The translations under genes and the position numbers were made by a program. From CAITWF01 sp038231575 (lineage in GTDB: Bacteria > Verrucomicrobiota > Verrucomicrobiia > Opitutales > Opitutaceae), in contig JBBRLB010000013.1 in NCBI GenBank assembly GCA_038231575.1, positions 1-64,000 of the forward strand: 64,000 nucleotides of DNA, in the 5' to 3' direction. Positions within the stretch are counted from its first letter, which is position 1, and each line of letters begins with the position of its first letter. A model generated the notes under the pieces. It saw only the letters and a program-made list of their open reading frames with translations, did not search any database and was not told where the DNA came from. Of this stretch, positions 34,820 through 43,478 are shown piece by piece.

Positions 34820-37231
34820 TCATTCCGCGCGCAGCGCCACCAGCGGATCGACGTGCGTGGCGCGGCGGGCGGGGAGCCAGGTGGCGAGCCCCGCGACGAA
34901 CCCGAGCCCAGCGGCGACCGCGCCATAGGTGAGCGGATCAAACGCGGCGACACCGTAAAGCATCCGCCCGAGCAGCGGCGACAGCAGCGCGGCCAGCCCG
35001 AGCCCGCTGGCGATGCCAGCAAGGGCAAGTCGGGCGCCATTGCCGAGCACGAGCCGCGCGATGCGCGCCCGATCCGCGCCGAGCGCGATGCGAATGCCGA
35101 TCTCGCGCGTGCGGGCGGTGACGGCCTGCGCGGTGATGGCATAGAGGCCGAGGACGGCGAGGAGCACGGCGGTGGCGGAGAAAAAACTGAGGAGGTGCAG
35201 ATTGAACACCCGCGGTGCACGCGCCCAGGCGATGGCTTCGTCGAACGAGCGGATCGTGACCGCGGCGCTCGCGTCGAGCGCGCGGAGTTCGCGGCGCGCA
35301 GACTCTCTAAGCGCGAGCGGATCGCCGGAGGTCTTCGCCACAAAGACGAGCCGGCCGATCACGAAGGACAGGTTGCCCGGCTGCAATTGGCGGAACGGCA
35401 GGTAGAAGGTGGGCGTGCCGGCTTCTTCGAGCGAAAAATGTTTGGTCGGGCCGGCGATCCCGATGATTTCGAAGTCGCGCGGCTCCGCGCTCATGCCATC
35501 GCGGATGCGGATGGTTTTGCCGAGCGGATCTTCGCCCGGCCAGTCGCGGCGCGCGAGCGCCCGATCGATGATGACGACGGACCGGCCGGTGGCGTCGTCG
35601 TTGGCTCGGAAGTCCCGGCCGGCGAGCAGCGGGATGCCCGTGGTGGCGAAAAAATTCTCCAGCACGAAGCGGTTGGCCGCGCTGTGCGTGTCGGTGGGCT
35701 TGCCGCCGGCGCGATCGCCGCGCGTGAATTCCGAGCGGGTGTTGATGCCGGTGAGCGGGAGAATGTGGGTGAGGCTCGCGGATTTCACGCCGGGCAGCGC
35801 GGCGAGGCGGCGGGTGTAATCGTCGGCAAACGTGACGACCTTTTGCGGGGTGCGATAATCGACGCTGGCGATCGCGACCTGCGCCGTGAGGACATGCGCG
35901 CTTTCGAAACCGGGTGTCGCGTCGATCAACCGGTGCAGGCTGCGCACCAGCAGACCGGTCCCGATGAGGAGGGCGGTGCAGAGCGCAATTTGCGCGGCGA
36001 CCAGCACACTGCGCGCGACCGTGCGCGAGGTCGCGCCGGCCGAACCGCTTTTCAACACGTCTTGCGGCGCGACACGTGCGAGCCGGAGGGCGGGCGCGAG
36101 GCCGACACCAAATCCGGTAAGCAACGTGCAACCCGCCGCGACCGCGAGGACGTGCCAGTCGATGCTCACTTGATTCGCGCGCGGCAAGTCGGCCGGCGCC
36201 AGAGACAGCAGCGCGTCGAGCCCCCACGCGCAGGCGAGCACGCCGAGGATGCCGCCGGCGGCCGCGAGGAGAAATCCCTCCCCGAGATAAGCGCGCAGCA
36301 ATCGCGCGGGACTGGCGCCGAGCGCGGCGCACAGTGCCGCATCGCGTTGCCGGGTGAGCGTGCGCGCCGCGAAGAGGCCGGCGAGATTCGCGCACATGAT
36401 GAGGAGCAGCGCGCCCGCGGCGCCCAGCAGCAACAGCAGCGACGAGCGATAGCCGCCGACCACTTCATCGCGCAGCTCCACAAATCGGGGCGCGGTGATC
36501 GTGGCGTCGGTGTCGGGAAATTGTTGCGCGGCGCGTTGGGCGATGGCGATAGCTTCAGCCTGCGCCTGCCCCATCGTCACGCCGGGGGCGAGCCGCGCGA
36601 TGGCCCGCATGAAATTCGTGCTGCGGTCGGCGCGGCGCGCGTCCGTCGCCAGCGACAGCGCAGTGAAGATATCGTTGTCCGAATTCGGAATAATGAAGTC
36701 CGGGGGGAGCACACCGACGATGGTGTGCGGCCGGCCGTTGAGCGTGACGACCCGGCCCACGACCCCCGCATCGCCGCCGAAACGGCGCTGCCAATAGCCG
36801 TAGCCAAATACCGCCACGGGTGCCGCGTCGGACGCTTGCGGCAGCCGGCCGAGGTGCGGCGTGACGCCGAGGAGCGCAAAGAGATTCGGCGTCACGTCCC
36901 AGCCGAGCACGCGCTCCGGTTCGCCGAGACCGGTGAGGGTGGCGCCCCGCGGCGAAATCGCGGCAACGTCGACCAGGGAGTGGCTGTCGCGCTTCAGTTC
37001 CAGAAACGCCGGGATGGAAAAAAACGCGCGATCGCGATCGGGGCGCGTGGACCAAATCCAGGCCAGCGACGACTCGTCCTTGAATGGCAGCGGACGGAAC
37101 ACCACGGCGTTGGCGACGGAATAGATCGCGGTGGCCGAGCCGAGCCCGAGGGCCACGGTGAAGATGGCGACCGACGTGAAGCCGGGCGATTTCGCGAGCG
37201 AGCGGAGGGCGAAGCGGAGGTCGGTGAGCAT
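34820..37231 (-). CDS. ADOP-type duplicated ABC permease (array member 5)
   Basis: This 803-residue protein starts MLTDLRFALRSLAKSPGF. The first FtsX domain departs from the usual family wording (LLLIMCANLAGLFAARTLTR, then RDAALCAALGASPARLL), with the normally conserved KEIAIR replaced. The second contains REIGIRIALGADRARIA. It ends ATWLPARRATHVDPLVALRAE. It is co-directional with the TPR gene upstream (105-bp gap) and array member 4 downstream (106-bp gap). Confidence 0.92.
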   Translation of the reverse strand: MLTDLRFALRSLAKSPGFTSVAIFTVALGLGSATAIYSVANAVVFRPLPFKDESSLAWIWSTRPDRDRAFFSIPAFLELKRDSHSLVDVAAISPRGATLTGLGEPERVLGWDVTPNLFALLGVTPHLGRLPQASDAAPVAVFGYGYWQRRFGGDAGVVGRVVTLNGRPHTIVGVLPPDFIIPNSDNDIFTALSLATDARRADRSTNFMRAIARLAPGVTMGQAQAEAIAIAQRAAQQFPDTDATITAPRFVELRDEVVGGYRSSLLLLLGAAGALLLIMCANLAGLFAARTLTRQRDAALCAALGASPARLLRAYLGEGFLLAAAGGILGVLACAWGLDALLSLAPADLPRANQVSIDWHVLAVAAGCTLLTGFGVGLAPALRLARVAPQDVLKSGSAGATSRTVARSVLVAAQIALCTALLIGTGLLVRSLHRLIDATPGFESAHVLTAQVAIASVDYRTPQKVVTFADDYTRRLAALPGVKSASLTHILPLTGINTRSEFTRGDRAGGKPTDTHSAANRFVLENFFATTGIPLLAGRDFRANDDATGRSVVIIDRALARRDWPGEDPLGKTIRIRDGMSAEPRDFEIIGIAGPTKHFSLEEAGTPTFYLPFRQLQPGNLSFVIGRLVFVAKTSGDPLALRESARRELRALDASAAVTIRSFDEAIAWARAPRVFNLHLLSFFSATAVLLAVLGLYAITAQAVTARTREIGIRIALGADRARIARLVLGNGARLALAGIASGLGLAALLSPLLGRMLYGVAAFDPLTYGAVAAGLGFVAGLATWLPARRATHVDPLVALRAE

Positions 37232-37336
37232 GGGGAGGGGAGGGATGAGCGGTAAGCGCCAAGCTTTAAGCGCAGCGCGGTCGTCGTGGTTTCGTGGCCG
37301 GCGTTGGTTCGAAGCTTTTCGCTTCCCGCTCCTGGG

Positions 37337-38218
37337 TTACTTCAATTTCTTGAGGGCATCGGCGGCCAGCGAGAATTTGGGATCAAGCTGGAGGGCGGTT
37401 TCGTAGGCGGCGCGGGCGCCGGCCGGATCGTTTTTCTTTTCGAGGATCAGGCCTATGCGCCAGTTCGCCGCGGGATAACCGGGGGTGTTCGGCGACGCCG
37501 GGGGCGGAAGGGTCAGGCAGCGGCGGAGCGAGGCGAGGCCGCGATCGAGATACTGGCCGCTGACGGCGGCGAGTTTGCCCACCTGGTAGAGCGAGCTGTA
37601 ATCGTCGGGCGCCGTCTTCAGAACCTCGTCGAATTCAGCGAGCGCCAGATCATATTTTTTGTCCGCGACGTAGAGGGTCGCAAACGCCATGCGGCCACGC
37701 AGGGAATCCAGTTTCTTGATCGTGGCGGCTTCGGCGAGGGCCTTGTCGGTGCCACCGCCGACGATGCCGGGGGCGTTGCGGTAGTATTCGAACAGGCTCT
37801 GGTGAAAATCGACGTGGTCGGGCTTCAGCGCGACGGCGCGCTCGTAGGCTGCGAGGCATTTCTTCGCGAGGCCGAACTGGCTGAACACGCTGGCCTTCTG
37901 CGCGGCCGAACCATAGGCGTCGCCGAGTGTATGCTGGTAGTCGGCGTTGTCCGGCGAGAGCGCGACGGCTTTTTCGCCGTAGGCGACAGCCTTGTCGGCG
38001 TCGTTGCGGCGGAGCGCGAGCTGCGCGAGGTAAAACTGCGCGTCGGCCGACGACGTATCGGCGGCGGCGATTTTTTCGAAGGCCTGCTGGGCCTCGGCGG
38101 ATTTGCCGCGTTCGTTGAAGAGCGCGCGGGCCGCGGCTAATTGGGCGGGGTCGGCGGCGGCGAACGCCGGGAGGGCGCTGATCGCCGCGAAGAGCAGAAG
38201 GGAAACGGATCTTTTCAT
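37337..38218 (-). CDS. Exported TPR-repeat protein
   Basis: The 293-residue product has a signal peptide (MKRSVSLLLFAAISALPAFA) and about five TPR-like helical pairs. Examples are AQFYLAQLALRRNDADKAVAYGEKAVALSP, KKCLAAYERAVALKPDHVDF and the closing IGLILEKKNDPAGARAAYETALQLDP. It is probably a periplasmic scaffold or interaction protein. It sits inside the permease array, 40 bp after member 6, and may be expressed with it. Confidence 0.85.
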   Translation of the reverse strand: MKRSVSLLLFAAISALPAFAAADPAQLAAARALFNERGKSAEAQQAFEKIAAADTSSADAQFYLAQLALRRNDADKAVAYGEKAVALSPDNADYQHTLGDAYGSAAQKASVFSQFGLAKKCLAAYERAVALKPDHVDFHQSLFEYYRNAPGIVGGGTDKALAEAATIKKLDSLRGRMAFATLYVADKKYDLALAEFDEVLKTAPDDYSSLYQVGKLAAVSGQYLDRGLASLRRCLTLPPPASPNTPGYPAANWRIGLILEKKNDPAGARAAYETALQLDPKFSLAADALKKLK

Positions 38219-38258
38219 CAGTAGTTATTACCGGACATCGGGCGCAATGTTTCGCTGA

Positions 38259-40688
38259 TTATTCGCTACGCAGCGCGATGAGCGGATCGACACGGGCGGC
38301 GCGGCGCGCGGGGACGAACGTGGCGCCGACGCACGCGACCGTCATCGCGAAGCCCGCGACGAGATAAACGACGGGGTCGAGCGCCGGCACGGCGTAGAGC
38401 AGCGTGGCGAGGCTCCGGCTGGCGGCGAAGGCCAGCAGGACGCCGCCGCCGAGTCCGATGACCGTGAGGCGCAGGCTGTCGCGCAGCACGAGGCCGAGGA
38501 GATTTTCCGCCGAGGCGCCGAGCGCGGCGCGGATGCCGAACTCCGCGAGCCGGCGTTCCACGAAAAACGCGTTCACCGCATAAATGCCCGCGAGGGCGAG
38601 CGCGACGGCGAGCAGGGCGAAGCCGGCGACGAGTTGGGTGACGAAGCGCGACTGCCACGCGGCGCGGGAATAAATTTCTGCCGGCGCAAGGTGGCCGAAG
38701 AGCTGCATGCCGGGATCGAGTTTCGTCAGAGCTGATTGCAGGGCGCGGTCGTCGGGCGCGACGCCGGCGTGGCGGACGATGAAGCCCATGCCAAGCCCGA
38801 TCGGCTGGCCCTGCGCGAGCGTCATATAAACGGTGTCGACCACGCGCGGCTGGTTGCCGGTGCCGAGCACATCGGTCACGACGCCGACGACTTCGATCCA
38901 ATCGGCGGTCACGGTTTCCATCTTGATCCGTTTGCCGAGGGCGGACTGGCCGGGCCAGTATTTCGCGGCGAGGCTCGCGCTGATCACGCCGGTCATCGGT
39001 CGATCGGGCAGATCGGTTTCGGTGAGCAGGCGGCCTTCGACGAGCTTGTAGCCGAGTGCGGCGAACGTGCCCGGGAGCACGTAACATGGCAGCGCACGCT
39101 TGGGCGTTTCGGCGAGCTGCAGCCCGTCGCCCTCTTGGACGAAACCCTGGTAGCCGATCGGTGGCTGCGAAAACAGGAAGCTCGCGACGCCGACGTCCTT
39201 CACACCGGGCAGGGCGAGGACATTCTCGCGCAGGCGCTCGAAGAACTGCGTGCGGATCGCGCCGCTCTTGGCGTATTGCTCGCCACGCAGCCCGATGCGG
39301 AATTGATCGAGCTCGGTAAGCGGCAGGCCGACGTCGATTTTTTGGAGCGCGCGTTGGCTGCGCACAAGCAGCGCGGCGCAGATGAGGAGCGCGAGCGCGA
39401 CCGCAATCTGGCCGGAGGCGAGGAAACGCGCGGCGCGGGCGCCACCCGGCGAACCGGCAGAACGGCCGCCGGCGCGGAGCGTGGACTCGAGATTGAGCCG
39501 GCGGGTTTGCAGCAGCGGCACCGTGCTGAACGCCAGCGCGACCAAGACTGCGGAGCCCGTCACCGCGGCGATGACCACGCCGTCGAGATGTGGCACGGGC
39601 AGCGACTTCAGGGTGACCTGCGCGTCGACGGGAAGAAGATGCGCGCCGAAGGGCAGGGCGAGGACCGCGAGTCCGAGCGCCAGCGTCGCGGCGGGGATCG
39701 AGAGCCAGAGCGACTCGGCGAAAAGTTGGGCGAGCAGATGTCGGCGGGCTGCGCCGAGCGCGAGCCGCACGGCAAATTCCCGGCGCCGCTGGATTGCGCG
39801 CGCGATCAAAAGGCAGAGGCAGTTGAAGCACGCGACCGCGAGGACGAGCAGCACGGCGCCCTGCAGCAGCAGCAGCTGGCGGCCGAAGCCGCCGAGGAGA
39901 TTGTCGCGCAGCGTGACGGGGAAGAGATTGCGGTCGACGTTGTCCTTGGCGAATTCCTGCCGGAGCGCGCGGGCGATCGAAGCGAGTTCGGCCTCGGCGC
40001 TGGCGAGCGAACGGCCGGGCGCGAGTTCGGCCCACACGTGATGGCGGCGCTGCGCGCGGTCGTCGCGCTTGATGTCGGCGGGCAGCAGCGCCGCCCACGC
40101 CTGCGGATTGTCATCGCCGTTCGGCATGACGAAATCGGGCGCCATCACGCCGACAACTTGGAACGGCGTGGCATCGAGCTGGATCGTGCGGCCGACGATC
40201 GCGGGGTCGGCACCGTAGCGCCGGCGCCACAGCGCATCCGTCAGCACGATCGTGCGCACGCCGGCGAGTTGGAGGTTGGCGGATGAAATGACGGTGCCGA
40301 GCGCGGCGCGCGCGCCGATCAGCGGGAAGACGTCGGCGGTCACGCGCTGCAGGAACGCGGTCTCGGTCGCGTCGTGGCCGCGGAACGTCGCGGACTCATT
40401 GCGAAACAAGGCGAGGCGGGAAAACGACGTGGCGCGCTCCTGGATGGCGACGTAGTTGCCGTAGGTGACGCGAGTGGAGTTATCGCGCCCGCCCTTGAGC
40501 GAGTGCTCGTAGATTACGACGAGCCGCGACGCATCGCCATAGGGCAGCGGGCGGAGCAGGAACGAATTGAGAAACGAAAAAACGATCACCGTCGCCGCGA
40601 GCGCGACTCCGAGCGTGATGATGATGGTGGCGGCCAGCGTCGGCGAGCGGCGCAGCGAAGTGTAGCCATGGCGGAGGAGTGAAATCAT
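38259..40688 (-). CDS. ADOP-type duplicated ABC permease (array member 6)
   Basis: This 809-residue protein is one of the more divergent members. It starts MISLLRHGYTSLRRSPTL instead of the DLRFAxRxLAKSPGF form. Its first FtsX domain reads LVLAVACFNCLCLLIARAIQ and REFAVRLALGAARRHLL, without the usual CANVANLLLAR. The second contains RLAEFGIRAALGASAENLL. It ends ATFVPARRAARVDPLIALRSE. The inverted repeat at 40724-40833 lies directly upstream. Confidence 0.92.
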   Translation of the reverse strand: MISLLRHGYTSLRRSPTLAATIIITLGVALAATVIVFSFLNSFLLRPLPYGDASRLVVIYEHSLKGGRDNSTRVTYGNYVAIQERATSFSRLALFRNESATFRGHDATETAFLQRVTADVFPLIGARAALGTVISSANLQLAGVRTIVLTDALWRRRYGADPAIVGRTIQLDATPFQVVGVMAPDFVMPNGDDNPQAWAALLPADIKRDDRAQRRHHVWAELAPGRSLASAEAELASIARALRQEFAKDNVDRNLFPVTLRDNLLGGFGRQLLLLQGAVLLVLAVACFNCLCLLIARAIQRRREFAVRLALGAARRHLLAQLFAESLWLSIPAATLALGLAVLALPFGAHLLPVDAQVTLKSLPVPHLDGVVIAAVTGSAVLVALAFSTVPLLQTRRLNLESTLRAGGRSAGSPGGARAARFLASGQIAVALALLICAALLVRSQRALQKIDVGLPLTELDQFRIGLRGEQYAKSGAIRTQFFERLRENVLALPGVKDVGVASFLFSQPPIGYQGFVQEGDGLQLAETPKRALPCYVLPGTFAALGYKLVEGRLLTETDLPDRPMTGVISASLAAKYWPGQSALGKRIKMETVTADWIEVVGVVTDVLGTGNQPRVVDTVYMTLAQGQPIGLGMGFIVRHAGVAPDDRALQSALTKLDPGMQLFGHLAPAEIYSRAAWQSRFVTQLVAGFALLAVALALAGIYAVNAFFVERRLAEFGIRAALGASAENLLGLVLRDSLRLTVIGLGGGVLLAFAASRSLATLLYAVPALDPVVYLVAGFAMTVACVGATFVPARRAARVDPLIALRSE

Positions 40689-40723
40689 GGGCGTTTCGGA
40701 GATGGGAGTTCGGAGTTTCGGAA

Positions 40724-40833
40724 TCTTTCTCGTTCTCTTAATCTTTCTCTTTCGTCAGAGGATGGGGTGATCGACGTGTGAGATGAGGAGCGGTCGGAGG
40801 AGAAAGATTAAGAGAAAGAGGAAAGAGAAAGAT
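40724..40833. repeat. Intergenic inverted repeat of the permease array (copy A)
   Basis: TTCTCTTAATCTTTCT at 40733-40748 pairs exactly with AGAAAGATTAAGAGAA at 40801-40816. The flanks (CTTTCTCG outside left, GAGGAAAGAGAAAGAT outside right) extend the pairing imperfectly. The loop contains GATCGACGTGTGAGAT, almost the same as in the copy at 46007-46111. It fills most of the gap between array members 6 and 7. Confidence 0.85.
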
Positions 40834-40842
40834 GCCGGGTCG

Positions 40843-43365
40843 TCACTCCGCGCGGAGCGCGACCATCGGATCGATCTTTGCGGCACGGCGGGCGGGGAGC
40901 AGGGTGGCGATGGTGGCGATCACGACGAGGAGCAGCGCAACGGTGCCGTAGGTGGCCGGGTCGGTCGGGGAGAGGCCGAAGAGCATCGAGGTCACGAGCC
41001 GGCTTGCCGCAGCGGCGGCGGCGAGGCCGAGCCCGATGCCGATGGCGACGAGGGCGAGTGATTCACGCAGGATCATCCGCAGCACGTGGGTGGGAAGTGC
41101 GCCGAGCGCCATGCGCAGGCCGATCTCGCCCGTGCGGCGAAGGACGCCGTAGGACATCAAGCCGTAGAGGCCCACGCAGGCGAGCGCGAGGGCGAGCAGG
41201 CCGAAGAATCCGGAGAGGCGCGCGAACAGCAGCTCCTGCGCGTTGAGGCGGTCGATCTGCTCCTCTTGCGTGCGGAGATCGATCACCGGCAGCGTGGCAT
41301 CGATCTCGCGCACGGCGGCGCGGATGGCCGGGAAAATCGCCGCGGGATCCCCGCTCGTGCGGAGCGCGAAATTGGCCGTGCCGCCGATCTGCTGGAGCGC
41401 GGGCACAAAGAGGGTTGGCTGGCGGGCGGCGCGGAGCGAGCTGTAGCTCGCGTCGCGGACGACGCCGACGATCTCGATCTCCAGCTGCGGGCCCAGTCCG
41501 AGCCGGCGGCCGATGGGATTTTCTGCGCCGAAGTATTTCTGCGCAAAGGCCTGGTCGATCACCGCGACTTTCGGTGCCGTGGCCGTGTCGTGCTCGGTGA
41601 AACCGCGGCCCAGGACGAGCGGCATTTCCATCGTCGCGAAGAAATTCGGCGCGAGCGCACTGAAAGCCACACTGGTGGACCCGCCGGCGGAGGGCGTGTA
41701 GCCTTCGATGTTCACGGCGCGGCTGACGCCGCCGCGGTTGAGCAGTGCGACCGAGGCATAGGTGGCACCACGAATGCCGGGAAGATTTTCCAGACGCTCG
41801 CGCAACCGGGTTTGCAGCGCGACAAACTGTTCCCGTTTGTAGCCGGCCGGCAGGGCATCAATGCGGAAGAGCACGAGGCCCTGGCGATTGAAACCGGTAT
41901 CGACGTTTTGCAAGTTGCGCAGCGTGCGCACGAACAGCCCGGTGCTCACGAGCAGCACGAGCGAAAGCGCGATCTGCACGACCATCAGCGTCTGGCTCAG
42001 GCGAGAGCGTCCGCCGGCGCCGAGCGTGCGCGTGCCGCCTTGGAACTCGGCGTTGAGATCGAGGCGCGTGGCGCGCAGCGCCGGGATCAGGCCGAAGAGG
42101 AGCGCGGTGCCGAGGGCGGCGGCGATCGTGAAACCGAGCACCCGCCCATCGAGCGGGAGATCGAGCACGGCGGCGACATTGCCGAACGGGCGCAGCGCGA
42201 CGACGAGGTCGCGGCTCCACCACGCGAGCAGGAGCCCGAGCGCGGCACCGAGCAGGCCGAGGAGCAGCGCTTCCACGAGCAACTGGCGCACGAGGCGCGA
42301 GCGCGTGGCCCCGAGCGCCAGGCGGACGGCGAGTTCGCGGCGGCGGGCGGCGCCGCGGGCGAGGAGGAGGTTCGCGACGTTCGCGCACGCGGCGAACAGC
42401 ACGAGGCTGACGAGGCCCATCAAGATGTGCAGCGACTGGGCGAACCGGCGGCGCGTGTCGGTCTCGCCCTGCGCGCCGGGATCGGCGACGAGCGTGGGCA
42501 GATCGGGTTCGAGCGGCGCGGGGCCGCCGAGTTTCGTGACGCCGAGCCAGCCTTCGTGGGCGGTTTGTTGCAACGTCGGTTCGAGACTCGCGCGGGCCTG
42601 CGCAGCCGTCGTGCCGGGGGCGAGCCGGCCCATGATGCGCACCCACCAGAACCACGGATACTGTTTATGGATCTGGTCGGGCTGAAACCGTGCGACGTGC
42701 GCCAGTGCGACCGAGAGGCCCGGCGCCTCGCCGGCCTGCAACGCGCCGTTGAAGCCGGCGGCCGTGACGCCGACGATCGGGACGGAAATCTTGTTCACCT
42801 GCATGGTGCGGCCGAGCACGGACGGGTCGCCGCCGAAGCGTTTTTGCCAGTAGCGATGAGAGATGACGGCCACAGGTTCGGCACCCGGCCGGTCGTCCTG
42901 CTCCGTGAGGATGCGGCCGAGGGCGGCGCGCACGCCGAGCCCGGTGTGATAGCCGCCGGACACGAACTGCGCGGAGACGTCGGTCTCGGGCTGGCCGTCA
43001 ATCAGCACGTTGGCGCCGGAGAAAGGCGCGTAGGCAAACACGTCCGACAGGGCCGGATGATGCGCGCGGAAACGCTCGAAGGTGAGCAGGGAAAACGACG
43101 TGGCGGAATAGCGGCCGGTCGCGGGATCGGTTTGGCTGTTGCCTTCTTCGCCGCGCGAAATGCGCCCGCCTTTGGCGCCAGCGATGTGGCGGAACAACAC
43201 GAGTTCCTCCGGATTTTTAACTGGCAGTGCGCGGAGCAGGAATTCGTTGACGAGGGAGAAGATCGCGGTGTTCGCGCCGATGCCGAGGGCGAGCGAGAGA
43301 ACCACGACGGCGGTGAAGCCGGGGGATTTGGCGAGCTGGCGGAGAGCGAGGCGGAGATCGTTCAT
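40843..43365 (-). CDS. ADOP-type duplicated ABC permease (array member 7)
   Basis: The start at 43365 (MNDLRLALRQLAKSPGF) follows the family pattern; the 39 codons before it in the open frame are ignored. The 840-residue product is longer than most members because of an extended first periplasmic domain (HIAGAKGGRISRGEEGN region, YSATSFSLLTFERFR). The first FtsX domain contains VLFAACANVANLLLARGAAR and RELAVRLALGATRSRLV; the second RTGEIGLRMALGALPTHV. It ends ATLLPARRAAKIDPMVALRAE. Confidence 0.92.
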   Translation of the reverse strand: MNDLRLALRQLAKSPGFTAVVVLSLALGIGANTAIFSLVNEFLLRALPVKNPEELVLFRHIAGAKGGRISRGEEGNSQTDPATGRYSATSFSLLTFERFRAHHPALSDVFAYAPFSGANVLIDGQPETDVSAQFVSGGYHTGLGVRAALGRILTEQDDRPGAEPVAVISHRYWQKRFGGDPSVLGRTMQVNKISVPIVGVTAAGFNGALQAGEAPGLSVALAHVARFQPDQIHKQYPWFWWVRIMGRLAPGTTAAQARASLEPTLQQTAHEGWLGVTKLGGPAPLEPDLPTLVADPGAQGETDTRRRFAQSLHILMGLVSLVLFAACANVANLLLARGAARRRELAVRLALGATRSRLVRQLLVEALLLGLLGAALGLLLAWWSRDLVVALRPFGNVAAVLDLPLDGRVLGFTIAAALGTALLFGLIPALRATRLDLNAEFQGGTRTLGAGGRSRLSQTLMVVQIALSLVLLVSTGLFVRTLRNLQNVDTGFNRQGLVLFRIDALPAGYKREQFVALQTRLRERLENLPGIRGATYASVALLNRGGVSRAVNIEGYTPSAGGSTSVAFSALAPNFFATMEMPLVLGRGFTEHDTATAPKVAVIDQAFAQKYFGAENPIGRRLGLGPQLEIEIVGVVRDASYSSLRAARQPTLFVPALQQIGGTANFALRTSGDPAAIFPAIRAAVREIDATLPVIDLRTQEEQIDRLNAQELLFARLSGFFGLLALALACVGLYGLMSYGVLRRTGEIGLRMALGALPTHVLRMILRESLALVAIGIGLGLAAAAAASRLVTSMLFGLSPTDPATYGTVALLLVVIATIATLLPARRAAKIDPMVALRAE

Positions 43366-43478
43366 GGGAAAGTAGCGGGTAGATCGGACGACGGCCGGCG
43401 GGAGTGAGTGGAGGGTTTTGGCGGGTCGGTGGTTCGGATGCTCACCACTCGCTACTCGATGCTCGCTACTTCCGGGAA

